Assembly: GCA_963816795.1 (NCBI GenBank)
Contig: CAWFLT010000017.1
Coordinates: 558,001-622,000, forward strand
Source of the DNA: CAWFLT01 sp963816795
GTDB taxonomy: Bacteria > Acidobacteriota > Vicinamibacteria > Vicinamibacterales > SCN-69-37
Length of the DNA stretch: 64,000 bases
Reading direction: 5' to 3'
The notes below the pieces were generated by a model. That model was not told the origin of the DNA. It worked only from the letters and a program-made list of their open reading frames with translations, and did not search any database. The position numbers and the translations under genes were made by a program. Of the stretch, positions 44,748 through 54,122 are shown one piece after another; the first letter of the stretch is position 1; every line of letters begins with the position of its first letter.

Positions 44748-45323
44748 CTAGGGCCGGACGTAGACGGTCGTGAGTGTGCGGTTGCCGCCGGGCAGGTAGT
44801 AGCCCAGAAGGCCGCTGCCGATCGGGAGCGCGGTGAGCGACAGGGCCATGAGCGTTTTCTCGTCCGTGCAACTGGTGCCGCATTGCTTATCCGCGAGAGT
44901 GAGCGCCGTCACAAAGCCGGCGAAAGCTCCGGCGCCGGTGCCAATGGCGGCGCCAAGGATTGAGCCACGGCGTCCGGTCCACTGCTTGATCTCGCGAATG
45001 GTCTCCCGTCCAAGCCTGTGTGTTGGCCGGTCCCTGGCGTCGAGGTCGACGATCGAAAGCCCGGTGTCGTCGACCGAAACGATCCGCACTCTCCGACTGG
45101 CGAACCCGGTCGCGTCGACGACGACCTCACGACCTTCGAGTCGCTTGAGCTCGGCCCAGTTTGTCCTGGTGTTCTGATCCGCTGCGGCCACGCCGGCTGG
45201 AAGTGCCCGGCGCAAGGCGTCGCGCGAGAATCGCGCCGGAGTACCGGCGTGCTCCTGCGCCGAGGCTGCCGCACTCGCGAAGATCCACACCGTTGCGAGA
45301 CCCGAAATGAACAGCTTTCTCAA
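44748..45323 (-). CDS. Hypothetical exported protein with glycine-rich membrane segments
   Basis: One hundred ninety-one residues. TTG at 45323 is preceded by AGGAGG located inside the end of the methyltransferase gene, whose stop overlaps the TTG (TTGA). Signal peptide MRKLFISGLATVWIFASAAA. A small domain (GREVVVDATGFASRRVRIVS) is followed by GRRGSILGAAIGTGAGAFAG, a Gly-zipper-like membrane segment, and a second hydrophobic segment, LMALSLTALPIGSGLLGYYL. A CxxxC pair (CGTSC) lies between. Function unknown. Similar exported proteins occur without nearby defence genes, so a role in the module is only suggested by coupling. Confidence 0.75.
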   Translation of the reverse strand: MRKLFISGLATVWIFASAAASAQEHAGTPARFSRDALRRALPAGVAAADQNTRTNWAELKRLEGREVVVDATGFASRRVRIVSVDDTGLSIVDLDARDRPTHRLGRETIREIKQWTGRRGSILGAAIGTGAGAFAGFVTALTLADKQCGTSCTDEKTLMALSLTALPIGSGLLGYYLPGGNRTLTTVYVRP

Positions 45324-48300
45324 GGCGAATAGCCTCCTGCTTTTGTATGCGATCGATCGACCGAACCGGGCTCATCACTTGACCGCCGCCGGAACGCCGC
45401 CAGCGCAGCGGCCTTGCTCTGCTTGTCGATGAGCGGAAATCCTTCGAGAACGAGCTCGAACGTCCGCTCGTCGATCCCGTAGAGCCGTGCTACGGCCGCC
45501 TGCAGCGACGCCATCGTCCCGGCCGAGCACCCGGGATGAGAAAGCCGCTCGGCGAGCCGACCGATCCGGCGCTCGATAGCCATATTTTGCCACCGGGGCA
45601 ATGGCAACTGCTCGATCAGGCTCGTCGTGACGTGGCCTCCCATCAGCAGCCGGACGATCGCGTTGACGACATACGAGTTGAGAACCCCACAAAGAAAATG
45701 CTGGTGGTCGTCCGGGAGCGGAGTGCGCAGGCAGAAGACGGTGTGGGTGGTGACGACGTTGGCGGGAAGAACTGCGGCGATGAGCGAGAGGCGGTTGCCG
45801 ACGCCGGAAACGTCGCGGTAGGCGAGGCGCGGCCGCGTGAACCGTTCATCCCGAAGAAGATCGCGGGCCACACTTGCCGGCACGCGCGCGGTACAGCCGT
45901 TCACGTCCACCGTGAACGGATTGAGGTGCTTGCCCTCAATCACCGGCAATCCGGAGGGCCGAAAGTGACGGCGGTCTTCGGTGGCATTCAGTTCACGGCC
46001 GAACCGGAGCTGCCACCCATCCGCGGCGCCGGCGGCCGGGAACGCCGCAGTCAGCCGTTCGAGTAACTCGAGGTCGGCAAGGCGACGGATGTCCGGGATG
46101 CGCCCGGTTGGTCCGCCGACGGCACGCAACAACCGGCCGGAGAGACGGATTGGAAACGCCGCCGCCTCAGCATCGAGGCCGGCGTCCCCGTCGGGCAGGG
46201 CGGCAATCTCTTCGGCGGTGCGCACCCCGAAGCGCGCGCGCGCTTCGCGTGGCGGCCCGCCCGGGTTGGCGATCAGCACCATGAAGCGCAGGCCGCGATG
46301 AATGGGAAACAGTCCGGCGCTGTTGTCCAGACCCACGAGCGTGTCGACCGAATCGTGGCTGAACAGCCGCCGCCGAAGGGCTTCGGCGCCGTCGTCAGCG
46401 GCGAGACCCCAAGGCAGCACGAAGCCGACGCGACCTCCCTTGCGCACCAGCGACAGCGCCCGTTCGAGGAACGGCTGATAGAGGTTGACGTGTCCGCGGT
46501 CGCAGCCCGGGTACAAGCCGGACTCCCGCACGAAGCGGACCATCGCCGCCCGACGGACCGGCGTGGCCGCGTTCGATGGGCCGTCCCCCTCGTCTCTCAG
46601 CATCTCCCAGGGCGGATTGCCGATCACGGCGTCGAAGCCCGGCCGCGTCCGCGGCTGCCCAGTCTCGTCGTGAAACACATCGGCGAATTCGAGCGGCCAG
46701 TGAAACATCCCCAGCTGGACGGACTGCGTCCGCGCGATCGAGATCCAGCGGTCGAGATCGGCGCGCCGAATCGTCGCATCGGCTTTCAGCACGGCGTCGA
46801 TGGCGGCGGCGAGCTCGGCGTCGGACGGCGGCGGAGCGGGCGCGTCCGCCTCATCCTGCGCCGGCCAGAACCAGCGTGCGCACCAGAGCGCGCAGGCGTT
46901 GCGCCACGGATCGAGCGGCGATCGAGCGCCGTTCAATCGGCGCCAGATCGCGGTCTTGCGATGCACCGATTCCACGTCGTCGTCACGGCGCTGCGTGAGC
47001 TCACTGAGGGGATGCGCAACCTCGCGCAGCGAGGCTTCGAGCCGGGCCGCTTCGAACAGCGGCAAGGTGCCGTCGCTGCGGCGCCGGCCCCGCCTTCGCC
47101 AGAGATCGTCAGGGGTTGTGCCGATCAGGCTGTTGCCGGTCCGCAGGCGATGATCGAGGAATCCCAGCGGCTTGCCGCGCGCGAGCGACGTGAGCCACAA
47201 GGACAGGCGAGCCAGTTGCACGGCGACCGGATTGACGTCAACGCCCGCCAGGCATTGTTCGGCAATCAGGCGGCGCACGTCGGCGCGCGCGTCGGCGTCG
47301 AGATCCGGCTCGGTGCAGCGCCCTTCTTCGACGAGCGCGCGTTCGTACGCGGCCGCCAGGTAGCGACATGCCGCGACGAGAAAGGCGCCGCTTCCCATCG
47401 CCGGATCGACGACGCGCAGTGCAAGAATCGCGTCGGCGGAGGCGCCGCGGACCAGCGGTCCGAGCGTTCGTCGAACGACGAACTCCGTGAGCGATCGCGG
47501 TGTGTAGAAGGTCCCCGTCCGTTTTCGTTGCCGGCCCTGTGCGCGCCACCTCGGTGTTCCGCTCGTTGTCGCCGGGCGTCCCGCCGGCCGATCTGAATCT
47601 GCGGGCGCCCGCGCGCGCACGACGTCCGCCGGGTCCAGATCGAGTACACGTTCGTAGACTGCGCCGAGCTGCTCCACGTCGAGGCCCGAGTACGCGATCT
47701 CTTCCCGGCCGCCTCGGCCGGGGCGAGTGCCCAGCGCGACGAGCGCATCCCGGACCGCCTGATCACGCAGCGCCGACGCGCGCGTGCCACGACGCGACCG
47801 TACCGGTGCCTCGAGCGTGGGCGCCGCGCTTCGGGCGAAAAGCCGGCCGTTGAACGGCCGGACAATCAGATCATCGATACGGCATCCACTTCGCGAGAGC
47901 CGCGTCACCGCCGCAAGGCTCTCCCAGAGGCCGGCCGGAGCGGCCGAGCCGGCGGCCGCGAGCCGGCAGAGCGTCGTCACCGCATAGGCCGACGAGTAGA
48001 TTGGCTGATCGCGCGGCATCAGTTGGCGCGATTCCGCGAAGAGCAGGAAGAGAATCCGGTAGGCAACCGTCAGCGCTTCGTCGAACGCCGCTTCCGGATC
48101 GCGACGAGGGGCCGCGGCGCCGATTGAGGATCCAAGGGCCCCGAGCGCTCGAGCGACGCCGTGCTGGAGATCTTCGCGGACCCGATCCTGAAATCTGGCC
48201 GCGCCCGCGACGAGGCCGTCGAGACGGGAGCCCGGACCATCGAACGCCGACGCGTGCGCGATCAGCCAGAAGAATTGGAATCGGTCGTCTTCAAGCGCGT

Positions 48301-48772
48301 GTGGAAGCACGAAATCGGCGCTCCGGCGCACGGCACTCGCACGTGCATCGACGATCGAGACGAATGGCGGCGCGATCAGCAGGCACCAGTTCGTGCCGAA
48401 CTGCCGGGCGACCGAGGAGACATCGCGCCACCTTGCGGAAGGCGACGACGCCCACGGGAGGATGAGGAGGCCCACCACCCCGCCCCCCGCAACCGACGTG
48501 AGTCGTGCCTCGACTTTGCCGCGCTCGAAGCGGACCGCGTTCGCACGGAATCCGAGCATTGCCGCAAGCGGCATCGCGACGAGATCGAACAGCGCATATT
48601 GTCCCGTCGCCGGGCCGCACGTCGCCTCAACGCTCCGCCACCACCGCCGAAGACGACGGCGTGCGGTGTCAATCGCCGATGGGGCAGCCAGCGTCAAGGT
48701 GCCTTCTTGAACCGCGGTGGCGAGGTAGCGTTCCGGCAGGAGTGAGCCGCCGACGCCGGCCGTGCCCATCAT
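45320..48772 (-). CDS. Large adenine-specific DNA methyltransferase (Eco57I/DrmMI/PglX-like)
   Basis: Class I N6-adenine methyltransferase of 1150 residues. SAM-binding motif I is VVDPAMGSGAFL (residues 455-465); catalytic NPPW is at 719-722 (VIGNPPWEML). The approach TGTFYTPRSLTEFVVRRTLG (about 419-438) and YSGLDVEQLGAVYERVLDL (about 361) are typical of the Eco57I/BREX/DISARM methylase group. The C-terminal part (LPANVVTTHTVFCLR, EQLPLPRWQN) is a target-recognition region. No nuclease motif was seen at the N-terminus. Its ATG overlaps the helicase stop by four bases, so it is coupled to it. Confidence 0.88.
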   Translation of the reverse strand: MMGTAGVGGSLLPERYLATAVQEGTLTLAAPSAIDTARRRLRRWWRSVEATCGPATGQYALFDLVAMPLAAMLGFRANAVRFERGKVEARLTSVAGGGVVGLLILPWASSPSARWRDVSSVARQFGTNWCLLIAPPFVSIVDARASAVRRSADFVLPHALEDDRFQFFWLIAHASAFDGPGSRLDGLVAGAARFQDRVREDLQHGVARALGALGSSIGAAAPRRDPEAAFDEALTVAYRILFLLFAESRQLMPRDQPIYSSAYAVTTLCRLAAAGSAAPAGLWESLAAVTRLSRSGCRIDDLIVRPFNGRLFARSAAPTLEAPVRSRRGTRASALRDQAVRDALVALGTRPGRGGREEIAYSGLDVEQLGAVYERVLDLDPADVVRARAPADSDRPAGRPATTSGTPRWRAQGRQRKRTGTFYTPRSLTEFVVRRTLGPLVRGASADAILALRVVDPAMGSGAFLVAACRYLAAAYERALVEEGRCTEPDLDADARADVRRLIAEQCLAGVDVNPVAVQLARLSLWLTSLARGKPLGFLDHRLRTGNSLIGTTPDDLWRRRGRRRSDGTLPLFEAARLEASLREVAHPLSELTQRRDDDVESVHRKTAIWRRLNGARSPLDPWRNACALWCARWFWPAQDEADAPAPPPSDAELAAAIDAVLKADATIRRADLDRWISIARTQSVQLGMFHWPLEFADVFHDETGQPRTRPGFDAVIGNPPWEMLRDEGDGPSNAATPVRRAAMVRFVRESGLYPGCDRGHVNLYQPFLERALSLVRKGGRVGFVLPWGLAADDGAEALRRRLFSHDSVDTLVGLDNSAGLFPIHRGLRFMVLIANPGGPPREARARFGVRTAEEIAALPDGDAGLDAEAAAFPIRLSGRLLRAVGGPTGRIPDIRRLADLELLERLTAAFPAAGAADGWQLRFGRELNATEDRRHFRPSGLPVIEGKHLNPFTVDVNGCTARVPASVARDLLRDERFTRPRLAYRDVSGVGNRLSLIAAVLPANVVTTHTVFCLRTPLPDDHQHFLCGVLNSYVVNAIVRLLMGGHVTTSLIEQLPLPRWQNMAIERRIGRLAERLSHPGCSAGTMASLQAAVARLYGIDERTFELVLEGFPLIDKQSKAAALAAFRRRSSDEPGSVDRSHTKAGGYSP

Positions 48773-51160
48773 GGACGCGCGATCAAGACCAGGTCGAGTA
48801 CCGGACGTCCGATGGCTAGTTGGCTCGCGCGATCGCGAGCTGCCGTCGCTTCAGCCGCATCGTCTCCGAGCCGGAGCCCCGCGAGCGTCGCGGCTTCGAA
48901 CGCCTGCTGTTCACGCCGGTCGAACAATCCGGGCTGCGCTTCGGATGGAATCCAATCCCGCTCGAGCCGGGCGAAGAGCGCGCAGTCCCTGGCGGATTCC
49001 GTGGTGGCGGCGCGACGCATGAACCGGGCCGCACGCCTCGCACAGGCGGATCGGGAGAGGGCCGCCAGCCGCCGGCAGTGTGCGATCACCTCGCCGATGT
49101 CGATCGATATCGAGCCGTGGCTTCAGGGCGAGTGCGACGACGTGGCGCTCGACCACAGTGCCGGTCAGATCGATGACGGGCACGGTGAAGACGGCGAGTC
49201 CCGCCGTTCCGGGCGGCAGCCCCAGGCGCGCCAGCGAGCCGAGACGTGACCACGCCGCCGAGCCGCCCTCGCTGTCGTGGCGCCATCGCGCCACGAGCGA
49301 TCGCGACGAACGCAGCCGGCGCGCCGCCACTCGGGCGTGCCGCTGCCACAGTCGACAGATCGAGACTGGCCGCGGCGGCGCCGCCACTTGCGCCATTGCG
49401 GCGTCATCGATCAGTGATGCAGCAATCGTGGGTTCGTCGGGCACTCCGATGTCGAGAAACGTGCCGTCGAAGACCTGACGCGCCGCCAGCGTCCGCCGCG
49501 CCAGGTTCGCCAGCAGCCCGGACTCGGCGCCATCCCGCGCGACGAGCAGCGTGGCGTGGACGCCGCGCGTCTGGCCAATCCGATCCACGCGGCCGATGCG
49601 CTGCTCGAGCCGCGCCGGATTCCATGGCAGTTCGATGCTGACGACCCAGCGCGCCCGCGACTGCAGATTGAGGCCTTGTCCGGCGACGTCGGTCGCGATC
49701 AGCACCGAGGCGGTGCCAGTCAAGAAACGTTGAAGCTGCTGTCGCCGCTCGAGAGGGGTCTGACCGCCATGAAGCACCGCGAGCGGACGCACTCGGGCCA
49801 GGCGGCGCTGAAGCAATTCGAGTGAGTGACGGAACTCCGTAAACACGACGACCGGCTCGCTCGTCCGGGCAAGGAGGGCGTCGAGGTGCGTGACTTTGCT
49901 TTCCACGCGTAGCGCCGGCTCGACGAGGTTTCGGATCCGCCGAAGCCACGAACGCTCGTGCGCGGCTGAGAGGCCGGAGGATGCCGTCAAGCCCGTGCGT
50001 TCGTCGTCGCCTGAGTCATCCTGCTCGGCGTCGAAAGCGAGCGTCGGCTGGAGCCATTCGAGATCCTCCCGATCCATCTCGCCGAGCCACGCCAACCGGC
50101 GATCGAGCGATCGCCCGAGCGCGGCCATCGTCGACAGCGCGCGCTTGCGAAGCACCGAAAGCAGCAGAAGTGCGGTCGCGCGGCCGGCGGCGCCGGCGGC
50201 ACGCAACACCGCCGCCTCGAAAGCGCGAAGCGTCGCCAGCACGCGGTGCTCAGCCGGCGACAGTGTCACGCCCTGCCAGCGCACCAGCCGCCGCACTGGA
50301 AGCCGCACGTCCTGTCGTGACCGGCGGAAGATCGTCAGCCCGTCGCCATCGAGCGCTCCGAGCTCGATCAGCCGAGCGAACCGCGTCTCATCGCCGGAGT
50401 GAGGTGTGGCGGTGAGGAGCAGGCACCTGCGCGATCGGCTGAGCATTTCGTGACACGCCTGATGACGATCGGAATCGCCGCACACACCGTGCGCCTCGTC
50501 CACGACGGCGAGATCCCAGGGACGGGGCGGCAGGCTGTCCATCACGTGCGGCTGCTTGAGGTAGTCGAGCGAGGTGACGAAGACGCCCGGACGGTCCCAG
50601 GGGTTGGCGCCCCGAGCACGTGACCGTGCTGATTCTTCGAGCGCGCGCGCGTCGGCCCGCGCGGCCACGATACGAAAGCGGGCGTGGAGCTCCGCCGTCC
50701 ACTGATCGGCGAGCGCGGCAGGCACGAGGACGAGGACGTGGGCTGCCGCATCGCGTCGCAGGAGCTCGGCGATCACGAGACCGGCCTGAATCGTCTTGCC
50801 CAGGCCGACGTCGTCGGCCACGAGCACGCGACGCGCGCCATGCAGGAACGCGAGTGCCGGCTCGAGTTGATGGGGGAGGATCGCAATATCGGCATCGACG
50901 ACGCTGGCAAGCGTCCGCACGCCGTGCGCCCGCCCGATCAGCGCCGCGAGCCGTGCCACCGCCTGCTGCGGCCGTACACGCTTCAGACGATCGGATCGAT
51001 TGATCGTGCCGGGCCGGTCGAACGGCGACAGGAACGTCAGCCGCCCGTCCCGGTTTGCGACGTCGAGACGGACGACGTGGCGGTCGCGGCGCACGCGCTC
51101 GATGCGCCAGCGCCGCTGTCGAATCCAGACGAGGTCCCCAGGTAACGGTAGCGTGTGCAC
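48769..51160 (-). CDS. SNF2-family helicase (DrmD-like), one frameshift
   Basis: Superfamily 2 ATPase of about 797 residues. Walker A VADDVGLGKTIQAGLV (about 115-122), DEAH at 221-224, LLLTATPHSG (motif III), FRRSRQDVRLPVRRL and the C-terminal IATDVAGQGLNLQ and RIGRVDRIGQTRG motifs V and VI. The main frame runs from GTG at 51160. One extra base near 49105 has to be skipped to reach GEVIAHCRRLAALSRSACAR and PVLDLVLIARP, ending at 48769. SNF2-type helicases followed by a large adenine methylase occur in class 1 DISARM, but drmA, drmB and drmC are absent here. Confidence 0.85.
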
Positions 51161-51261
51161 AATCTGCGATCTCCACGCACGCCGCGCATTGCAGAAACTG
51201 CAATGTTCCTCTGGGGCTCCCAGAGACTACGAGCGTGCGTGTGGAGATCAAAGGCAAGGGA

Positions 51262-51470
51262 AGTACCAGGTTCCGGGGTTCGGCAGGTTGGCACCCAGCG
51301 CCGCCTGGCGGCGCTGGCCCGAGCGCGGGGGGTGGGGCCCCTGCGCCCTAAGAAAAGTTGGCCGGCTTATTTTATGGCGTGGGGCCCCACCCCCACGCCT
51401 CGGGCCGCGCGCCGCTCAAGCGGCGCGCGGGTGGCGGAACCCTCGGAACCCCGGAACCCTCAACCCACCA
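51262..51470. repeat. Repeat cluster upstream of the helicase
   Basis: Contains GTTCCGGGGTTCGG (51270), GGGGGGTGGGGCCCCTGCGC (51326), GCGTGGGGCCCCACCCCCAC (51377) and a GCGGCGCGCGG hairpin partner (51410-51430), then CGGAACCCTCGGAACCCCGG (51435). It spans the gap between the helicase operon and the Smr gene, and may mark the edge of an inserted segment. The minus-strand helicase promoter must lie in or next to it. Confidence 0.65.
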
Positions 51471-51717
51471 ATCGACAGTACGTTGCTCCCAGATGCGCTT
51501 CGGCGTCGTCCCAGAACTCGGCGACCAGGGGATGGCGGTCGAGCGTGATCTGAACCATCCGGCGCTGCACGCCGTGGCCGCGGCCGTGGATGATTCGGAG
51601 GTCGCGCAGGCCGGCGGCGTGCGCGGCGCGGACGTACTCGTCGACGACGGAGGTCACGTCGCGGGGAGCGAACGTGTGAAGATCGAGCTCAGGCTCGATC
51701 GGAAGCCGGTGCACCAT
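51460..51717 (-). CDS. Smr-domain protein
   Basis: Eighty-five residues: one Smr domain as in MutS2 C-termini. ELDLHTFAPRDVTSVVDEYV is the LDLH motif and IIHGRGHGVQRRMVQ the HGxGxGxLR-type motif (with Gln-Arg-Arg). Small Smr proteins bind or nick DNA or RNA. It overlaps the queF end by 29 bases, on the same strand, so the two are cotranscribed with queF first. The C-terminus AHLGATYCRLVG is near the repeat cluster. Confidence 0.85.
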   Translation of the reverse strand: MVHRLPIEPELDLHTFAPRDVTSVVDEYVRAAHAAGLRDLRIIHGRGHGVQRRMVQITLDRHPLVAEFWDDAEAHLGATYCRLVG

Positions 51718-52048
51718 GCGTCGCCGTCACGCTGGTCGTGATGCCACCTCGCGCCGTGAAGGCGCCGGTGACTGTCATCTGGCGCGGCTGGCAGGCGCCG
51801 ACCAGGTCGTCCAGAATCTGATTGGTCGCGGCCTCGTAGAAGATGCCCTGGCTGCGATACTCGAGGAGGTAGTACTTGAGCGACTTCAGCTCGATGCAGG
51901 TGCGATCGGGTGTATAGCGAATGATGATCTCGCCGAAGTCGGGGAGCCCGGTTTTCGGGCACATCGAGGTGAACTCCGGACAGCGGATTTCGATTTGATA
52001 GTCGCGTTCGGGCCGCGGGTTGGGAAAAGTCTCGATCGTGAACGCCAT
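51689..52048 (-). CDS. queF: NADPH-dependent 7-cyano-7-deazaguanine reductase
   Basis: Unimodular (type I) QueF, which reduces preQ0 to preQ1 in queuosine synthesis. CPKTGLPDFG carries the catalytic Cys and Asp; ELKSLKYYLLEYRSQGIFYE and AATNQILDDLVGACQPRQMT are the family NADPH and fold blocks. The start may be ATG at 52057 or 52048. I prefer 52048 because TAGAAT lies seven bases upstream, matching the leaderless pattern. One hundred nineteen residues, normal for type I. No other que genes in the window. Confidence 0.9.
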   Translation of the reverse strand: MAFTIETFPNPRPERDYQIEIRCPEFTSMCPKTGLPDFGEIIIRYTPDRTCIELKSLKYYLLEYRSQGIFYEAATNQILDDLVGACQPRQMTVTGAFTARGGITTSVTATHGAPASDRA

Positions 52049-52207
52049 GTCCGTCATTCTAGTCAGCGATGCGTCCGAATGATTGACATCGTTTCCGGCA
52101 CAAGGCTACGATACGCCCCGCTTTCCATTGTGAATGCCGCCTGGCCGCTCGCGCGCGGTGGCCCGGCGATTGTGTGACACGCGCGCCCCAGCCAGGGAGA
52201 TGAAGGC

Positions 52208-52507
52208 ATGGCAGACGCCCGGCGCATGGGCAAGATGGAGCTCTTCGCGCACTTCGCGGAAAAATTCGACATGAAGCGTACGTCCGTGCGCGATCTGTTC
52301 GAGGAACTGCTCCGCCTGTCCGAGAAAGAGCTGAAGCGATCCGGTGAGTTCGTGCTTCCGGGGATGTGCAAGCTCGTCGTCCAGCGCCGCAAAGCGCGCG
52401 AGGGCCGCAATCCCGCGACGGGCGAGCCGATCAAGATTCCGGCCAAGACCGTCGTGAAGGCCCGCATCGCCAAGCAGCTCAAGGACGCCGTCCTGCCGAG
52501 AAAGTAG
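52208..52507 (+). CDS. HU-family-like DNA-binding protein
   Basis: Ninety-nine residues with an HU-like domain: MGKMELFAHFAEKFDMKRTS then VRDLFEELLRLSEKELKR (helices), GEFVLPGMCKLVVQRRKARE (beta arm start), GRNPATGEPIKIPAKTVVKA (the GRNPxTGE tip) and RIAKQLKDAVL. This is the divergent HU type with extended N-terminus. GGGAG precedes ATG 52208. It is a nucleoid-associated protein by family. Confidence 0.86.
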   Translation: MADARRMGKMELFAHFAEKFDMKRTSVRDLFEELLRLSEKELKRSGEFVLPGMCKLVVQRRKAREGRNPATGEPIKIPAKTVVKARIAKQLKDAVLPRK

Positions 52508-52667
52508 CTCGTCGGTTCAGGCTCAATCTTCGAGGCCGCGCGGGCGGCAAGCGTCCGCACGAACGTCGTCGTGTGGTACCCGCGCTGCGCCAGGTCACGC
52601 GCGTCGGGGCCACGGACCCTTCGCGAGCTGCTCCTCGCCTTCAGCCCGGCCGTCGGCTCGCCTGGCA

Positions 52668-52680
52668 TAGACTTGTCGGA
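52668..52680 (+). promoter_or_regulatory. Leaderless-type -10 (TAGACT) of lpdA
   Basis: TAGACT at 52668-52673 is seven bases from the ATG at 52681, with no Shine-Dalgarno. The preceding region 52508-52667 shows no coding or repeat structure. Confidence 0.5.
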
Positions 52681-54102
52681 ATGGCCGATTCGTTCGACGT
52701 GGTCATCATCGGTTCCGGCACGGGCGGATACGTCGCCGCCATTCGCGCCGCACAACTTGGCCTCAAGACCGCCGTCGTCGAACGCCAGCCGTCGCTCGGC
52801 GGCACCTGCCTCAACTGGGGCTGCATCCCGACAAAAGCTCTCCTCGAACACGCCCACGCGTTGAAGATCGCTCAGGGCGCCGCCGACTGGGGTATCAGTT
52901 TCGGCAAGGGCGACGTCAAGCCGTCGATCGAGATGGCGCGCGTGCACGCGCGAAAGAACAAGATCGTGACCGGCCTCACCAAAGGCGTCGAGTTTCTCTT
53001 CAAGAAGAACAAGATCGAATGGGTGAAGGGCACCGGCCAGTTGCTCGGGAAGGGACGGGTCGACGTCACCGGCGACACGACGCGGGCCCTCGCCGCGCGT
53101 GAAATCGTCGTCGCCACCGGCTCGACGCCGCGGAGCGTGCCGGGCGTGGAGATCGACCGGAAGCACATCATCACCAGTGACGAGGCGATCCATCTCGCCG
53201 AGATTCCGAAGTCAATCGCGATCATGGGCAGCGGCGCGGTTGGCGTCGAGTTCGCCTCGATCTTTCATCGATTCGGCAGTGCGGTCACGCTCATCGAGCT
53301 CCTGCCGCGCATCGTGCCGAATGAGGACGAAGCCGTTTCCGCGGAACTGGAGAAATCGTTCAAGAAGCGCGGTATCACGATCAAAACCGCCACCAAGGTC
53401 ACGTCTGCGAAGGTCGCCAGCGCAGGGGTGACGATCGAGATGCAGGGGCCTGACGGCAAGAGCGCACTCGTCGTCGTTGACAAGCTGCTCGTCGCCATCG
53501 GCCGCGGGCCTGTCACCGACGGGCTCGGCGCCGCTGAGGCCGGTCTGACGCTCGACCGTGGGTACGTCGTCGTCGATCCGCTCTTCCGGACCAATGTCCC
53601 GGGGATTTCAGCCATCGGCGATGTCATCACGCTCGGCACCGGCACGCATCCGCAGCTCGCGCATCTCTCGTCGGCGGAGGGCATCGTGCTCGCCGAGCGA
53701 TTGGCCGGACAGGACGCGCGGCCGATCGACTACGACCAGGTGCCGGCGTGCACCTACTCCGATCCCGAGATCGGCAGCGTCGGTCTCACCGAGCAGGAAG
53801 CGATCGCTCGCGGCTTCGACGTTCGAGTCGGGACCTTTCCATTCGGCGTGCTTGGCCGCGCCAAGATGATGGGCGAGACCGAGGGTTTCGTGAAGATCGT
53901 GGCCGACAGGAAGTACGACGAGCTGCTCGGCGTCCACATGATCGGTTCACGCGCCACGGAACTCGTCGCTGAAGCCGCGGTCGCGTTGCGTCTGGAGTCG
54001 ACGGTGGAGGAACTGATCCGCACGATGCACGCGCACCCGACGATGTCGGAGGCGATCGGCGAAGCCGCGCACGCGGTGCACGGCGCAGCAATTCACCTGT
54101 GA
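52681..54102 (+). CDS. lpdA: Dihydrolipoyl dehydrogenase
   Basis: E3 of 2-oxoacid dehydrogenase complexes, 473 residues. FAD fold VVIIGSGTGGYVAAIRAAQL; redox disulfide GGTCLNWGCIPTKAL; NAD fold SIAIMGSGAVGVEFASIFHR; second FAD block AIGDVITLGTGTHPQLAHLS; dimer-interface HAHPTMSEAIGEAAHAVHG with the catalytic His. It is followed at 21 bases by the lipoyl acyltransferase and lipB, so it supplies a lipoate-dependent complex, but the E1 subunits are not in the window. Confidence 0.94.
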   Translation: MADSFDVVIIGSGTGGYVAAIRAAQLGLKTAVVERQPSLGGTCLNWGCIPTKALLEHAHALKIAQGAADWGISFGKGDVKPSIEMARVHARKNKIVTGLTKGVEFLFKKNKIEWVKGTGQLLGKGRVDVTGDTTRALAAREIVVATGSTPRSVPGVEIDRKHIITSDEAIHLAEIPKSIAIMGSGAVGVEFASIFHRFGSAVTLIELLPRIVPNEDEAVSAELEKSFKKRGITIKTATKVTSAKVASAGVTIEMQGPDGKSALVVVDKLLVAIGRGPVTDGLGAAEAGLTLDRGYVVVDPLFRTNVPGISAIGDVITLGTGTHPQLAHLSSAEGIVLAERLAGQDARPIDYDQVPACTYSDPEIGSVGLTEQEAIARGFDVRVGTFPFGVLGRAKMMGETEGFVKIVADRKYDELLGVHMIGSRATELVAEAAVALRLESTVEELIRTMHAHPTMSEAIGEAAHAVHGAAIHL

Positions 54103-54122
54103 AGAGCGCAGAGGTCTTGTCC

